Positions 1-6,476 of a stretch of 11,489 nucleotides of DNA are shown in pieces. A program made the translations under genes and the position numbers. The stretch is from NCBI GenBank assembly GCA_040797825.1, contig JBFNEZ010000126.1, positions 1 to 11,489 on the forward strand. The letters run 5' to 3'. This DNA is from Geosporobacter sp040797825. GTDB lineage: Bacteria; Bacillota; Clostridia; Peptostreptococcales; Thermotaleaceae. The stretch's first letter is position 1, and each line of letters begins with the position of its first letter. The notes beneath the pieces are model-generated. The model searched no databases. It was not told the DNA's origin and worked only from the letters and a program-made list of their open reading frames with translations.

Positions 1-13
1 GTTATAGCCCGTC

Positions 14-47
14 TATAGTGTAGCAGTTTGTGACCTGTTATACTATA
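14..47 (+). repeat. Imperfect inverted repeat at left edge
   Basis: Arms of 13 bases (14-26 and 35-47) flank an 8-base loop. Read as plus-strand RNA all 13 pairs can form, two of them G-U. On the minus strand those two positions become A-C mismatches, so any structure favours a rightward transcript. It is followed by A-rich, not T-rich, sequence, so it is not a rightward terminator. Its role is unknown. Confidence 0.35.
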
Positions 48-80
48 AAAAATATAGGATAAACCCCCTTAGATTTATCC
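43..80 (-). terminator. Rho-independent terminator of the MotA/MotB-like operon
   Basis: On the minus strand a 7-bp stem (GGATAAA/TTTATCC, 57-63 and 74-80) with a 10-base loop is followed at once by the T-rich tract TATATTTTTT. The stem touches the stop codon of the MotB-like gene. The stem is AT-rich, so the terminator may be leaky. Confidence 0.65.
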
Positions 81-781
81 TAATTGACAATGGTAATTTC
101 AATTCTTCTGTTATTTGCTCTTCCCTCAACCGTATCATTGGTATCAATAGGGTTTCGTTCACCAAAACCGCTTACAGATATACGTTCTTCCTCTATTCCT
201 TTTTTTTCTGTAAAGTATTTCACCACATTAATAGCTCTGGCCACAGAAAGTTCCCAGTTTGAAGGAAACTCTGGAGTATTCATCGGTATATTATCAGTAT
301 AGCCCTCTACAATAATATTGTTTTCTATATTATTAAGCCTATCTGCCACTTTGCTCAGAATCATATAACCATCAGAGGAAATAGCTGCCTTACCACTATC
401 AAACAAAACATTATCTTTAAAACGAATGAGTAATCCTCGTTCATTTTCAATAATATCTACGGCATCCATTAATTCTTTTTCTCTAAGGTAACTAATAAAG
501 TCCTCTTTTGAGGTTTTTAAATCTTCTTTAATATCCATGAGCCCAAAAAGCTCAGCAGCCAATTTTTCATTTTCTGTATTCAATTGTTCTACTTCAGCAG
601 TAAGCGCATTTTTGATCTGGTAAAGGGAGGATATTTCTTCCGTAGACAATGTAAAGAAAATGATAAAAAAACAAAGGATAATCGTAATCATGTCGCTGTA
701 GGTAATCAGCCATGTGTTGCTAAATTCCATTTCATATTTGCTTTCATTGGGATTCCCACTCATAGGTTCCATAAGGCCCAT
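80..781 (-). CDS. MotB/OmpA-family stator protein
   Basis: A 233-residue protein of the MotB type: an ion-conducting stator subunit that anchors to peptidoglycan. The order is a short cytoplasmic N-terminus, one transmembrane helix (about residues 24-46) carrying WLITYSD, a probable coiled coil (about 47-100) and a C-terminal OmpA/MotB domain (about 115-232). Asp30 sits where MotB has its essential proton-carrying Asp. The OmpA domain shows VEGYTDN, then a NWELSVARA stretch and a GRANNRRIEI stretch, as in peptidoglycan-binding members. The start at 781 has AAAGGA three bases upstream and overlaps the MotA-like gene by 38 bp; in-frame Met4 and Met7 are alternatives. It may serve a flagellar motor or another ion-driven machine. 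No flagellar genes are in the window, so I give no mot symbol. Confidence 0.9.
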   Translation of the reverse strand: MGLMEPMSGNPNESKYEMEFSNTWLITYSDMITIILCFFIIFFTLSTEEISSLYQIKNALTAEVEQLNTENEKLAAELFGLMDIKEDLKTSKEDFISYLREKELMDAVDIIENERGLLIRFKDNVLFDSGKAAISSDGYMILSKVADRLNNIENNIIVEGYTDNIPMNTPEFPSNWELSVARAINVVKYFTEKKGIEEERISVSGFGERNPIDTNDTVEGRANNRRIEITIVN

Positions 782-1574
782 CGTTCCTTTCTTCCATCCT
801 TTGTTTTGGATATTCCAATCGTTGACTCTCCTTCAACATTACATTCATTTTGTCGAATACATTTCTAGGTGAATCATTTTCTGCTATTAGCAAAATACCC
901 TCTGTAATCATAGCAAAACGCAAGATATTTCTGTCAATATATTCTTTTAATCTGCCCATAAGGGGTATTGCAATAAAGTTGGCTATTAACGCACCATAGA
1001 GCGTACTCACCAAGGCGGAAGCCATATTACTCATAATCAAATGGGTTTTATCCATATTAGATAGTAATGCAATCATCCCTATCAAAGTCCCCACAAGACC
1101 AAAGGAAGGTGCTACATGGGAGATCATTTTCAATACATTATAGGGCCTATACAAATGTACTCTTCGTGCTTCAATATCTTTTTCTAGGATATCTCGCATA
1201 ACCTCCGGCTTTTTATAGTCATTTAATAACACCATAGCATCCCTTAAAAAGGTCTGATCTTCACTTTCAATTTCTGGAAGGATCGACAATGCCCCTTCTC
1301 GTTTTACTTTGATACTCAATTGATGAATTTTATGAATATCTCCTGCATAGTCGATATGCTCAGTAAAGCTGGCCCGTATCATTTTAATGGTGAAAATCAG
1401 CGTATCAAAGGAAAAGCTAATAATAATTGATAAAATAATTCCTGCAAAAATAATTTCTATGGCTGTGATATTCAAGAAAGCCCTTAAAGAAATACTCCCC
1501 ACTAAAGAATGAATAATTAAAAATACCAAAGCTGCAATCACGATGATTCTAATGTTCTTGTCCCTTTTTTCCAT
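744..1574 (-). CDS. MotA/TolQ/ExbB-family proton channel subunit
   Basis: A 276-residue membrane protein that would form the ion channel of a stator with the downstream MotB-like protein. Four hydrophobic segments lie at about residues 8-28, 37-63, 154-173 and 184-206, with the large cytoplasmic loop between the second and third as in MotA. The loop contains KREGALSILPEIE (91-103), matching the conserved R-E-G-L...L-E region that contacts the rotor in MotA. The third segment starts with HVAPSFGLVGTLIG, matching the MotA proline-containing helix (Pro156). It is the first gene of a two-gene operon and its end overlaps the next start by 38 bp. GGAGG (1587-1591) lies 12 bases before the ATG, rather far, but no better start codon exists in frame. 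A general MotA/ExbB assignment is secure; the motor it drives is not known. Confidence 0.88.
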   Translation of the reverse strand: MEKRDKNIRIIVIAALVFLIIHSLVGSISLRAFLNITAIEIIFAGIILSIIISFSFDTLIFTIKMIRASFTEHIDYAGDIHKIHQLSIKVKREGALSILPEIESEDQTFLRDAMVLLNDYKKPEVMRDILEKDIEARRVHLYRPYNVLKMISHVAPSFGLVGTLIGMIALLSNMDKTHLIMSNMASALVSTLYGALIANFIAIPLMGRLKEYIDRNILRFAMITEGILLIAENDSPRNVFDKMNVMLKESQRLEYPKQRMEERNDGPYGTYEWESQ

Positions 1575-1614
1575 ATCGACAATGTTCCTCCATATTCTAC
1601 AGGATTCTTAATTG

Positions 1615-1623
1615 ATTGTATCA
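1615..1623 (-). promoter_or_regulatory. Extended -10 promoter for the MotA/MotB-like operon
   Basis: The minus strand reads TGATACAAT, an extended -10 element (TG-n-TACAAT, close to TATAAT). The -35 region 17 bases upstream (ATCAAA) is poor, which is typical of extended -10 promoters. Transcription would start near 1608, giving a leader of about 34 bases that carries the GGAGG site of the first gene. Confidence 0.55.
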
Positions 1624-1716
1624 TATTTTTGTGTGCTTTTGATAGAGTAAGAAAAAAACAGTTCTATAGCCTTATAAAATTTTTGCTTCTGCTCAGCTGC
1701 TTTTCCATAGGGTATT

Positions 1717-1769
1717 AATAGCTCTAAAAATAAGTACTGCAAGGATGATTGCCTTATGCCAGAGCTATT
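1717..1769. repeat. Nested inverted repeat between ilvB terminator and stator promoter
   Basis: The 9-base arms AATAGCTCT (1717-1725) and AGAGCTATT (1761-1769) are perfect inverted copies 35 bases apart. Between them AAGG and CCTT, flanked by GCA and TGC, could form an inner stem. No T-tract follows on either strand. It could be a protein-binding site, a small RNA structure or a relic of a small repeat. Confidence 0.45.
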
Positions 1770-1800
1770 GGGACTATTTACATTGAAGGACCTAGAAAAT

Positions 1801-1833
1801 AAATTTAAAAGCCGATCCAAGCTGGATCGGCTT
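1801..1833 (-). terminator. Rho-independent terminator of the ilv operon
   Basis: A perfect 10-bp stem (AAGCCGATCC/GGATCGGCTT) with a 5-base loop begins 11 bases after the ilvB stop on the minus strand and is followed by TTAAATTTATTTT. This ends the ilv transcript before the stator operon promoter. Confidence 0.85.
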
Positions 1834-1844
1834 CTATAACATAC

Positions 1845-3497
1845 CTATTCTTCAATATACTGGTGAATAGGTTTTCCCGGTGGAACAATTGGATAAACAT
1901 GTTCATCTTTACTAATCATACATTCTATTAAAGTAGGCTTTCTGTCTTTCAGTGCCTCATCCAAAGCTTTTTCAAAGCTATTGATATCTTCCACCTTTAT
2001 CCCTTTGATGCCATAGGATTCCACCAGCTTCATATAATCTACCTGTCCAAGCAGATCGGTTTCCGAATATCGTTCTTCACAAAAGAGCTTTTGCCATTGT
2101 CTAACCATACCAAGGGATCCATTGTGAAAAAGTATGGTTATAATAGGCAAATTATATCTGGATACAGTAGCCAACTCGTTACAATTCATTCTAAAGCTTC
2201 CATCTCCAGCCATATGAATCACTCTTTTATCAGGGCAGGCAGTCTGTGCACCAATAGCTGCTCCCAAGCCAAAGCCCATGGTACCCAATCCTCCTGAAGA
2301 TAGGAAAGTCCTTGGTTTTTGAAATTCCCAAAGTTGTGCTGTCCACATTTGATGCTGACCTACCTCAGTAGTAACAATAGCATCTGGCCCCGCTATACGA
2401 CTTGCCGTAGTGATGACATCCTTGGCTGTCAAAGTAGCACACCTATAATCTTTAGGTCCCTTCCACTGCTCAATTTCCTTAATCCATTCTTCCCTCGGAT
2501 TGGTATCCAGCTGTTCAATAAGGGCAGCCAATATTTTCTTCATGTCACCTACCAAAGATAGATGTACTTCTTTGTTTTTTCCAATTTCTCCCTTATCTAC
2601 ATCAATATGAATGACTTTCGCCCTAGGGGCAAATTCATCTACGGCACCAATCACCCGGTCACTAAACCTTGCTCCAATGGCAATTACCAAATCAGAATGG
2701 GTGACGGCTAAGTTGGCTTCTGGGAATCCATGCATTCCTACCATTCCTAAGGACAGCGGATGATTCCTAGGAAAATTTCCTAATCCCATCAGTGTGTTCA
2801 CTACTGGTATGGTACCCCTTTCTGATAGCTTTAGCAGTTCCTCTGATGCCTCTGAAAGGATAACACCGCCACCTCCGTAAATAACAGGGCGTTTAGCTTC
2901 ATTAATTATTTCCGCAGCTTCCTCCATGCCTGTAGGCAAAATATCATCTATTACTTCATTTTTCTCCATTCTTCTTTTTTCTACATAGTCCATACTGCTC
3001 ATAAAGACATCCTTTGGAATATCTATCAATACTGGACCTGGTCTCCCTGAAGATGCAATTTCAAAGGCTTCTTTAATAATCTCTGGCAATTTTTCAATTT
3101 TTTTAACCATATAATTGTGCTTTGTAATCGGTAAAGTAATGGCCGTAATATCTACTTCCTGAAAGGAATCCCGTCCTAAAAGACTTGAAGCTACTTGTCC
3201 TGTGATCACTACCATAGGAATAGAATCCATATAGGCTGTAGCAATACCCGTTACGGTATTGGTAGCTCCAGGACCTGAGGTGGCAAAACAAACACCCACC
3301 TTGCCACTGGCTCTAGCATAACCATCGGCTGCATGGGTAGCCCCCTGTTCGTGGCAGGTGAGCACATGGTGAAACTGATCTCGATAGTTGTAAAGGGCAT
3401 CATAGAGAGGAATCACAGATCCTCCAGGATAGCCAAATATTGTATCTACACCCTGTTCTTTTAGGCATAGTAAAAGAATCTCTGCACCACTTTTCAT
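1845..3497 (-). CDS. ilvB: Acetolactate (acetohydroxyacid) synthase large, catalytic subunit
   Basis: A thiamine-diphosphate enzyme that condenses two pyruvates to 2-acetolactate, or pyruvate with 2-oxobutyrate to acetohydroxybutyrate, the first common step to valine, leucine and isoleucine. It has 550 residues, the usual length. The N-terminal Pyr domain has the catalytic Glu50 in CHEQGA. A central FAD-binding-type domain carries GARFSDR (275-281). The C-terminal PP domain has the metal-binding GDGSFRMN (431-438), then HNGSLGMVRQWQ (458-469), typical of acetolactate synthase rather than pyruvate oxidase. The GDG...NN motif ends as Asn-Gly here. The ATG at 3497 has a GGTGA site four bases upstream. 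It is last in the order small subunit, ilvC, ilvB, 116 bp after ilvC, and shares the T-box leader. Assignment is very secure. Confidence 0.97.
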   Translation of the reverse strand: MKSGAEILLLCLKEQGVDTIFGYPGGSVIPLYDALYNYRDQFHHVLTCHEQGATHAADGYARASGKVGVCFATSGPGATNTVTGIATAYMDSIPMVVITGQVASSLLGRDSFQEVDITAITLPITKHNYMVKKIEKLPEIIKEAFEIASSGRPGPVLIDIPKDVFMSSMDYVEKRRMEKNEVIDDILPTGMEEAAEIINEAKRPVIYGGGGVILSEASEELLKLSERGTIPVVNTLMGLGNFPRNHPLSLGMVGMHGFPEANLAVTHSDLVIAIGARFSDRVIGAVDEFAPRAKVIHIDVDKGEIGKNKEVHLSLVGDMKKILAALIEQLDTNPREEWIKEIEQWKGPKDYRCATLTAKDVITTASRIAGPDAIVTTEVGQHQMWTAQLWEFQKPRTFLSSGGLGTMGFGLGAAIGAQTACPDKRVIHMAGDGSFRMNCNELATVSRYNLPIITILFHNGSLGMVRQWQKLFCEERYSETDLLGQVDYMKLVESYGIKGIKVEDINSFEKALDEALKDRKPTLIECMISKDEHVYPIVPPGKPIHQYIEE

Positions 3498-3613
3498 TAA
3501 CTCACCCGCTTTCTTTATTTAGTCTTTCTGTTTTGACTCAATGAATAGGATAATTGAGAAGGAATAGAGTGTCTTTTTGACACTCTCCTTACTCTATTGA
3601 TTAGGCTCTTTTA
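3498..3613 (-). other. ilvC-ilvB spacer with two stem-loops
   Basis: This 116-bp spacer within the operon holds two possible RNA hairpins on the minus strand. The first (3559-3590) has AGAGTGTC/GACACTCT around a five-base loop, extended by AAGG/CCTT past a three-base bulge. The second (3537-3558) has CTCAAT/ATTGAG. Neither is followed by a T-run, so they look like processing or stability elements rather than terminators. A TTGAGT box lies further down without a well-spaced -10, so I do not call a separate ilvB promoter. Confidence 0.5.
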
Positions 3614-4606
3614 CTATTTTTTTAACCAAGGCATCATGCTTCTTAATTCTTTACCCACTTCTACAATGGGATGTTCCAGTTCTTGTCTCTTTATGGCATT
3701 AAACTTCGCTCTATTGGTCATATTTTCAACAATCCAGTTCTGAGCAAACTGTCCTGTTTGGATTTCTTTTAGTACATTTTTCATTTCCTTACGGGTTTCT
3801 TCAGTTATAATTCTTTTTCCAATCATATAGTCGCCATATTCAGCTGTATCACTTACACTGTAGCGCATTCTCTCTAATCCGCCCTCATAAAGCAGGTCTA
3901 CAATCAGCTTTAATTCGTGAAGACATTCAAAATAAGCTACTTCTTTTTGATAACCTGCCTCTACCAAGGTATCAAAACCTGCTTTAATTAATTCTGTAGC
4001 CCCTCCACACAATACAGCCTGCTCTCCAAATAAATCTGTCTCGGTTTCTTCTTTAAAGGTGGTTTCAATCACACCTGCTCTAGTAGATCCAATTCCCTTA
4101 GCATAGGCAAGTGCCAATTCTCTTCCCTTCCCTGTATAATCTTGATAAACAGCAAATAGGGCTGGAACAGCACAACCTTCCGTATAAAGTCTTCTTACCA
4201 GGTGTCCTGGACCCTTTGGTGCAACCATGAATACATCTACATAGGCCGGTGGTACAATTTGAGAAAAGTGAATATTAAAACCGTGGGCAAAAACTAAGGC
4301 ATTTCCTTCTACTAAATTGGGCTCAATAGCTTCTTTATATAATTTAGATTGTTTTTCATCAGGCACCAATATCATTACTACATCACTTGCTTTTACAGCT
4401 TCTTCTACAAGCATAACTTGAAGTCCATCATTTTGAGCCTTTTCCCAGGACTTGCTTCCCTCATATAAACCTACAACTACATCTACTCCGCTTTCCTTTA
4501 AATTGAGAGCATGGGCATGCCCTTGACTTCCATATCCAAGGATTGCTACTTTTTTCCCCTGAAATAATTCCAAACTTGCATCCTGTTCATAATACATCTT
4601 TGCCAT
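3614..4606 (-). CDS. ilvC: Ketol-acid reductoisomerase (class I)
   Basis: It converts acetolactate or acetohydroxybutyrate to the dihydroxy acid by Mg-dependent alkyl shift and NAD(P)H reduction, the second common step of branched-chain amino acid synthesis. At 330 residues it is a short class I enzyme. The N-terminal Rossmann fold has GYGSQGHAHALNL (24-36) and the cofactor loop GLYEGSKSW (46-54). His108 lies in AHGFNIHF. The C-terminal knotted domain has the metal ligands Asp191 and Glu195 (TDLFGEQ), Glu227 and Glu231 (ECLHELK) and the substrate Ser252. In the cofactor loop, Tyr48 stands where many NADPH enzymes have Arg, while Ser51 and Ser53 that can hold the phosphate remain, so NADPH use is still likely. 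The start at 4606 has a strong AAGGAGG site. It sits between the small and large acetolactate synthase genes. Confidence 0.97.
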   Translation of the reverse strand: MAKMYYEQDASLELFQGKKVAILGYGSQGHAHALNLKESGVDVVVGLYEGSKSWEKAQNDGLQVMLVEEAVKASDVVMILVPDEKQSKLYKEAIEPNLVEGNALVFAHGFNIHFSQIVPPAYVDVFMVAPKGPGHLVRRLYTEGCAVPALFAVYQDYTGKGRELALAYAKGIGSTRAGVIETTFKEETETDLFGEQAVLCGGATELIKAGFDTLVEAGYQKEVAYFECLHELKLIVDLLYEGGLERMRYSVSDTAEYGDYMIGKRIITEETRKEMKNVLKEIQTGQFAQNWIVENMTNRAKFNAIKRQELEHPIVEVGKELRSMMPWLKK

Positions 4607-4667
4607 GTTACTTCCTCCTTAAAAAAGTGTTTTATATTATTTTTTTGCTAGCGTTAATTAAAATTGC

Positions 4668-4934
4668 TTAATTTCCTATTTCACCATTGAAACTACTGAG
4701 GGTATCCACTTCCTCAACACGATATACATCAATCATTTTTTCCATTTGGTGAATTGTCAATGCAATATTTTGATAGCCTTCAGGCAGTGTAATGGTTAAG
4801 TGGGCTTTATTAGGTTCAGCACTCTCTTCCATGACTATCTTTTTCATATTAAAGCCTCTTCTTCTCATGAGTCCTGTAATCCGCATTAAAACCTCTGGTT
4901 CATTATTTACTAATGCGAAAATCGTCTTGTACAT
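4668..4934 (-). CDS. ilvN: Acetolactate synthase small (regulatory) subunit, ACT domain only, IlvM/IlvN-like
   Basis: An 88-residue protein that is almost a single ACT domain. It would bind and activate IlvB and may mediate feedback control. The segment NEPEVLMRI, then GLMRRRGFNM (11-30) aligns with the N-x-x-G-x-L...RG(Y/F)N effector region of IlvH/IlvN. The length matches the short enteric IlvM (about 87) and IlvN (about 96), not the common IlvH of about 160 residues with a second domain. The effector-site Gly14 of E. coli IlvH is Glu here, as in E. coli IlvM, which belongs to a valine-insensitive isozyme. This suggests weak or no valine inhibition. The start at 4934 has AGGAGG seven bases upstream. 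It is the first gene after the T-box leader. The family is clear; the choice between ilvN and ilvM symbols is a convention. Confidence 0.88.
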   Translation of the reverse strand: MYKTIFALVNNEPEVLMRITGLMRRRGFNMKKIVMEESAEPNKAHLTITLPEGYQNIALTIHQMEKMIDVYRVEEVDTLSSFNGEIGN

Positions 4935-4952
4935 GTTTTTCCCTCCTATTCT

Positions 4953-5018
4953 CTATAAAAACTAAAATCTCCCGTCCCTAGAATACAAATAAACATTTGT
5001 ATTCTAGGGACGGGAGAT
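4953..5018 (-). terminator. T-box-controlled intrinsic terminator
   Basis: A perfect 24-bp inverted repeat (4967-4990 and 4995-5018) with a 4-base loop is followed on the minus strand by TTTTAGTTTTT. Its 5' arm contains CCCGTCCCT, which is complementary to parts of the T-box strand, so tRNA-stabilised antitermination would prevent its folding. It ends about 20 bases before the small-subunit ribosome site. Confidence 0.92.
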
Positions 5019-5270
5019 GATTTACCCGTGGTACCACCCTTGTTTACAATTCACTCACATGAATCGCCTCTTCAGGTCTAAGAAAAACTTTAACCCTAGC
5101 CATATAACGGTGGCATTTCTATAAAATAGAATCCGGCCTTATCTACTAAGCAGTCTTTTCGACTCGGCAGTTCAGGAGTGATTATTCTATACCACTACGA
5201 CACTGACTCTCAGCTAATGTCAGCTCTCTGTAATCGAAGCCACGGTATTTTTCTCTCCCTCATAACTGTT
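4960..5270 (-). promoter_or_regulatory. T-box riboswitch leader of the ilv operon
   Basis: The leader binds uncharged tRNA and then forms an antiterminator so the operon is transcribed. The 14-base T-box AGGGTGGTACCACG lies at 5027-5040 on the minus strand; its TGGT pairs with a tRNA ending ACCA, that is with discriminator base A. Stem I features are visible: a GAGGGAG kink-turn-like 5' part near 5255-5262, CAGAGAGCTG (5221-5230), CACTCCTGAACTGC (apical 3' arm) and AGTAG (5143-5147). The CCGTTA box of Stem III follows. The specifier slot after GAA (5158-5160) reads AAG, with GAC, CTG and CTT nearby, so the amino acid sensed is not settled by eye; the gene content predicts Leu, Ile or Val. Confidence 0.93.
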
Positions 5271-5298
5271 GGAATTTTCAATTAAAATAATTATATTT

Positions 5299-5327
5299 AT
5301 TGTACTATCTAATCTGACTAAAGTCAA
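5299..5327 (-). promoter_or_regulatory. Sigma-A promoter of the ilv operon
   Basis: On the minus strand TTGACT (5322-5327) and TACAAT (5299-5304) are separated by exactly 17 bases. Transcription would start near 5292, about 20 bases before Stem I of the T-box leader. Confidence 0.85.
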
Positions 5328-5432
5328 GTAATATAAGAAATATTTTTTAAATTTACTTTTTTTCGTCTATTCTTATTCTAACTTTATCCTTATAATTTGG
5401 GGCTGATTTTTCAATGGAGGAGCATCCAATTG

Positions 5433-6158
5433 TTAATTTTTTAAACCCTCATGAACTTTTCTTAGCAATAAAGTTACTGCCCACACGGGCATAGGCTCAT
5501 TAATTTTTTCCTTCCATACTTCTGGGTCCAATAAAATTCCTTCTTGATGAAGATAATTCACACCCTCATACTTCCATGGTTCACTTAATCCTATAGCTGA
5601 TGCTCGATAAGCATACCCCATATGCTCACAAAAAGCTTTTACCACTGCTTCTGCATAGGCTTGCCAATGCTGCAGCAGCCTCTCTATATCTCCCAGATTA
5701 TCAGCAAAACCGTACTCGATTATGACAGTTTCTACTGATCCTGTTTGTCTGTGCATATAATAATAATCCTCTTGTGAGTTTGTAGTGGATCTTCTGGTAT
5801 AAGCTCTTCTAATTTTTTGACCTGATTTCTCCAATTCTTCTAAAATTTTCAGTGACAACCTGCCATCACTATAAATGCTGTGAATGGTTTCTGCTCCTTC
5901 TCCACCTCCTGCATTGATATGATTTGAAATACAATACGGTGCTCCCGATGTCCTTACAATTGTTGTTCTCTGCTGCTGATCTAGATAAATATCTTCTGTC
6001 CTTGTAATGGCTGCGGGAATACCAAGTTCTTGGAATCTGGACAATTGATAAAGAGAAATTTTTAATACAAAATCCTTTTCTGTCCAAAGTCCATTGCTGC
6101 CACCTCCTGGATCCTTTCCCCCATGCCCAGGATCGATAATCAATATCGGCTTCTCCAT
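5433..6158 (-). CDS. N-acetylmuramoyl-L-alanine amidase (Amidase_3) with C-terminal SLH-like domain
   Basis: A zinc hydrolase that cleaves the bond between N-acetylmuramic acid and L-alanine in peptidoglycan. From Met1 of a 241-residue protein, zinc ligands are visible as His12 (DPGHGG), Glu27 (WTEKD) and His80 (SNHINAG), and the catalytic Glu148 lies in IIEYGF. The last 55 or so residues (EPWKYEGVNYL...MPVWAVTLLL) resemble the short helical, SLH-like tails of phage-type clostridial endolysins. There is no signal peptide or membrane anchor, so export would need a holin, lysis of the mother cell or another route. A longer reading from TTG at 6173 would place AGGAGG (6165-6170) inside the gene. 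The ATG at 6156-6158, six bases after that site, is the best start. Possible roles are spore or phage-type lysis; no phage genes are nearby. Confidence 0.9.
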   Translation of the reverse strand: MEKPILIIDPGHGGKDPGGGSNGLWTEKDFVLKISLYQLSRFQELGIPAAITRTEDIYLDQQQRTTIVRTSGAPYCISNHINAGGGEGAETIHSIYSDGRLSLKILEELEKSGQKIRRAYTRRSTTNSQEDYYYMHRQTGSVETVIIEYGFADNLGDIERLLQHWQAYAEAVVKAFCEHMGYAYRASAIGLSEPWKYEGVNYLHQEGILLDPEVWKEKINEPMPVWAVTLLLRKVHEGLKN

Positions 6159-6476
6159 TCTCATCCTCCTCAATTCTAAAATGTTTTTCCTTAATATAGT
6201 TTATGAGCGATAAATCAATTTTGTATGTCTTGTTCCCTATTCCTTAAATCTTACTATTTTTAAAAGCACCTGCTTATTACATGACAAATTTTTGAAAAGT
6301 TTATAACAGATTCTAGGTATCTTCTGTTTTGCTTTTATCCTTCTTAGTTGTTTTAATGCTTGTCACCAAAATTCTAATCTATGAATATGATGTATTGGAA
6401 ATAAAATAACTTGTCGCCATTTAATCTGAAAACAAGTAAATTTTATGATTCCTATTTCCTAAAAAGGAGTGTTTTT
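6159..6476. other. Divergent spacer between amidase and proline-rich gene
   Basis: This 318-bp stretch contains no convincing gene. For the leftward amidase the best candidate is TTGTCA-17-TTTAAA (6287-6259), with the -10 weak. For the rightward gene no good sigma-A promoter is seen. CACC (6364-6367), then 16 bases and AATATGATG (6384-6392) is a partial match to the sporulation sigma-K pattern (mACm, CATAnnnTA), which would fit a spore-coat role, but two -10 positions differ. An imperfect direct repeat starting CTTGTC(A/G)CCA occurs at 6359 and 6410. All assignments here are tentative. Confidence 0.35.
6359..6428 (+). repeat. Imperfect direct repeat upstream of proline-rich gene
   Basis: Two copies share CTTGTC(A/G)CCA followed by T-rich sequence and TAATCT: 6359-6380 and 6410-6428, starting 51 bases apart. 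The first copy is three bases longer. Together they span the region where the rightward promoter should lie, so they may be a regulator site. Confidence 0.45.

Noticed and set aside
1608..1820. 70-residue leftward ORF after ilvB
   Set aside because: It begins with TTG inside the ilvB terminator, is only the in-frame continuation after the ilvB stop, has no ribosome site, and ends within the stator promoter. Composition looks like spacer.
3614..4606. Tyr48 in the ilvC cofactor loop as evidence for NADH use
   Set aside because: Tyr in place of Arg is, as I recall, found in many NADPH enzymes such as cyanobacterial ones, and Ser51 and Ser53 are kept.
5414..5446. Stem with T-run readable as a rightward terminator near the amidase end
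   Set aside because: The stem is short with a bulge, the T-run falls inside the amidase coding end, and no rightward gene lies upstream.
6225..6240. CATACA as a sigma-E -10 for the amidase
   Set aside because: No matching -35 is found 14-15 bases upstream, so it is likely chance in AT-rich DNA.
6411..6476. Longer N-terminus of the proline-rich protein (22 extra residues)
   Set aside because: No ribosome site precedes 6411, whereas AAAGGAG stands nine bases before the ATG at 6477.
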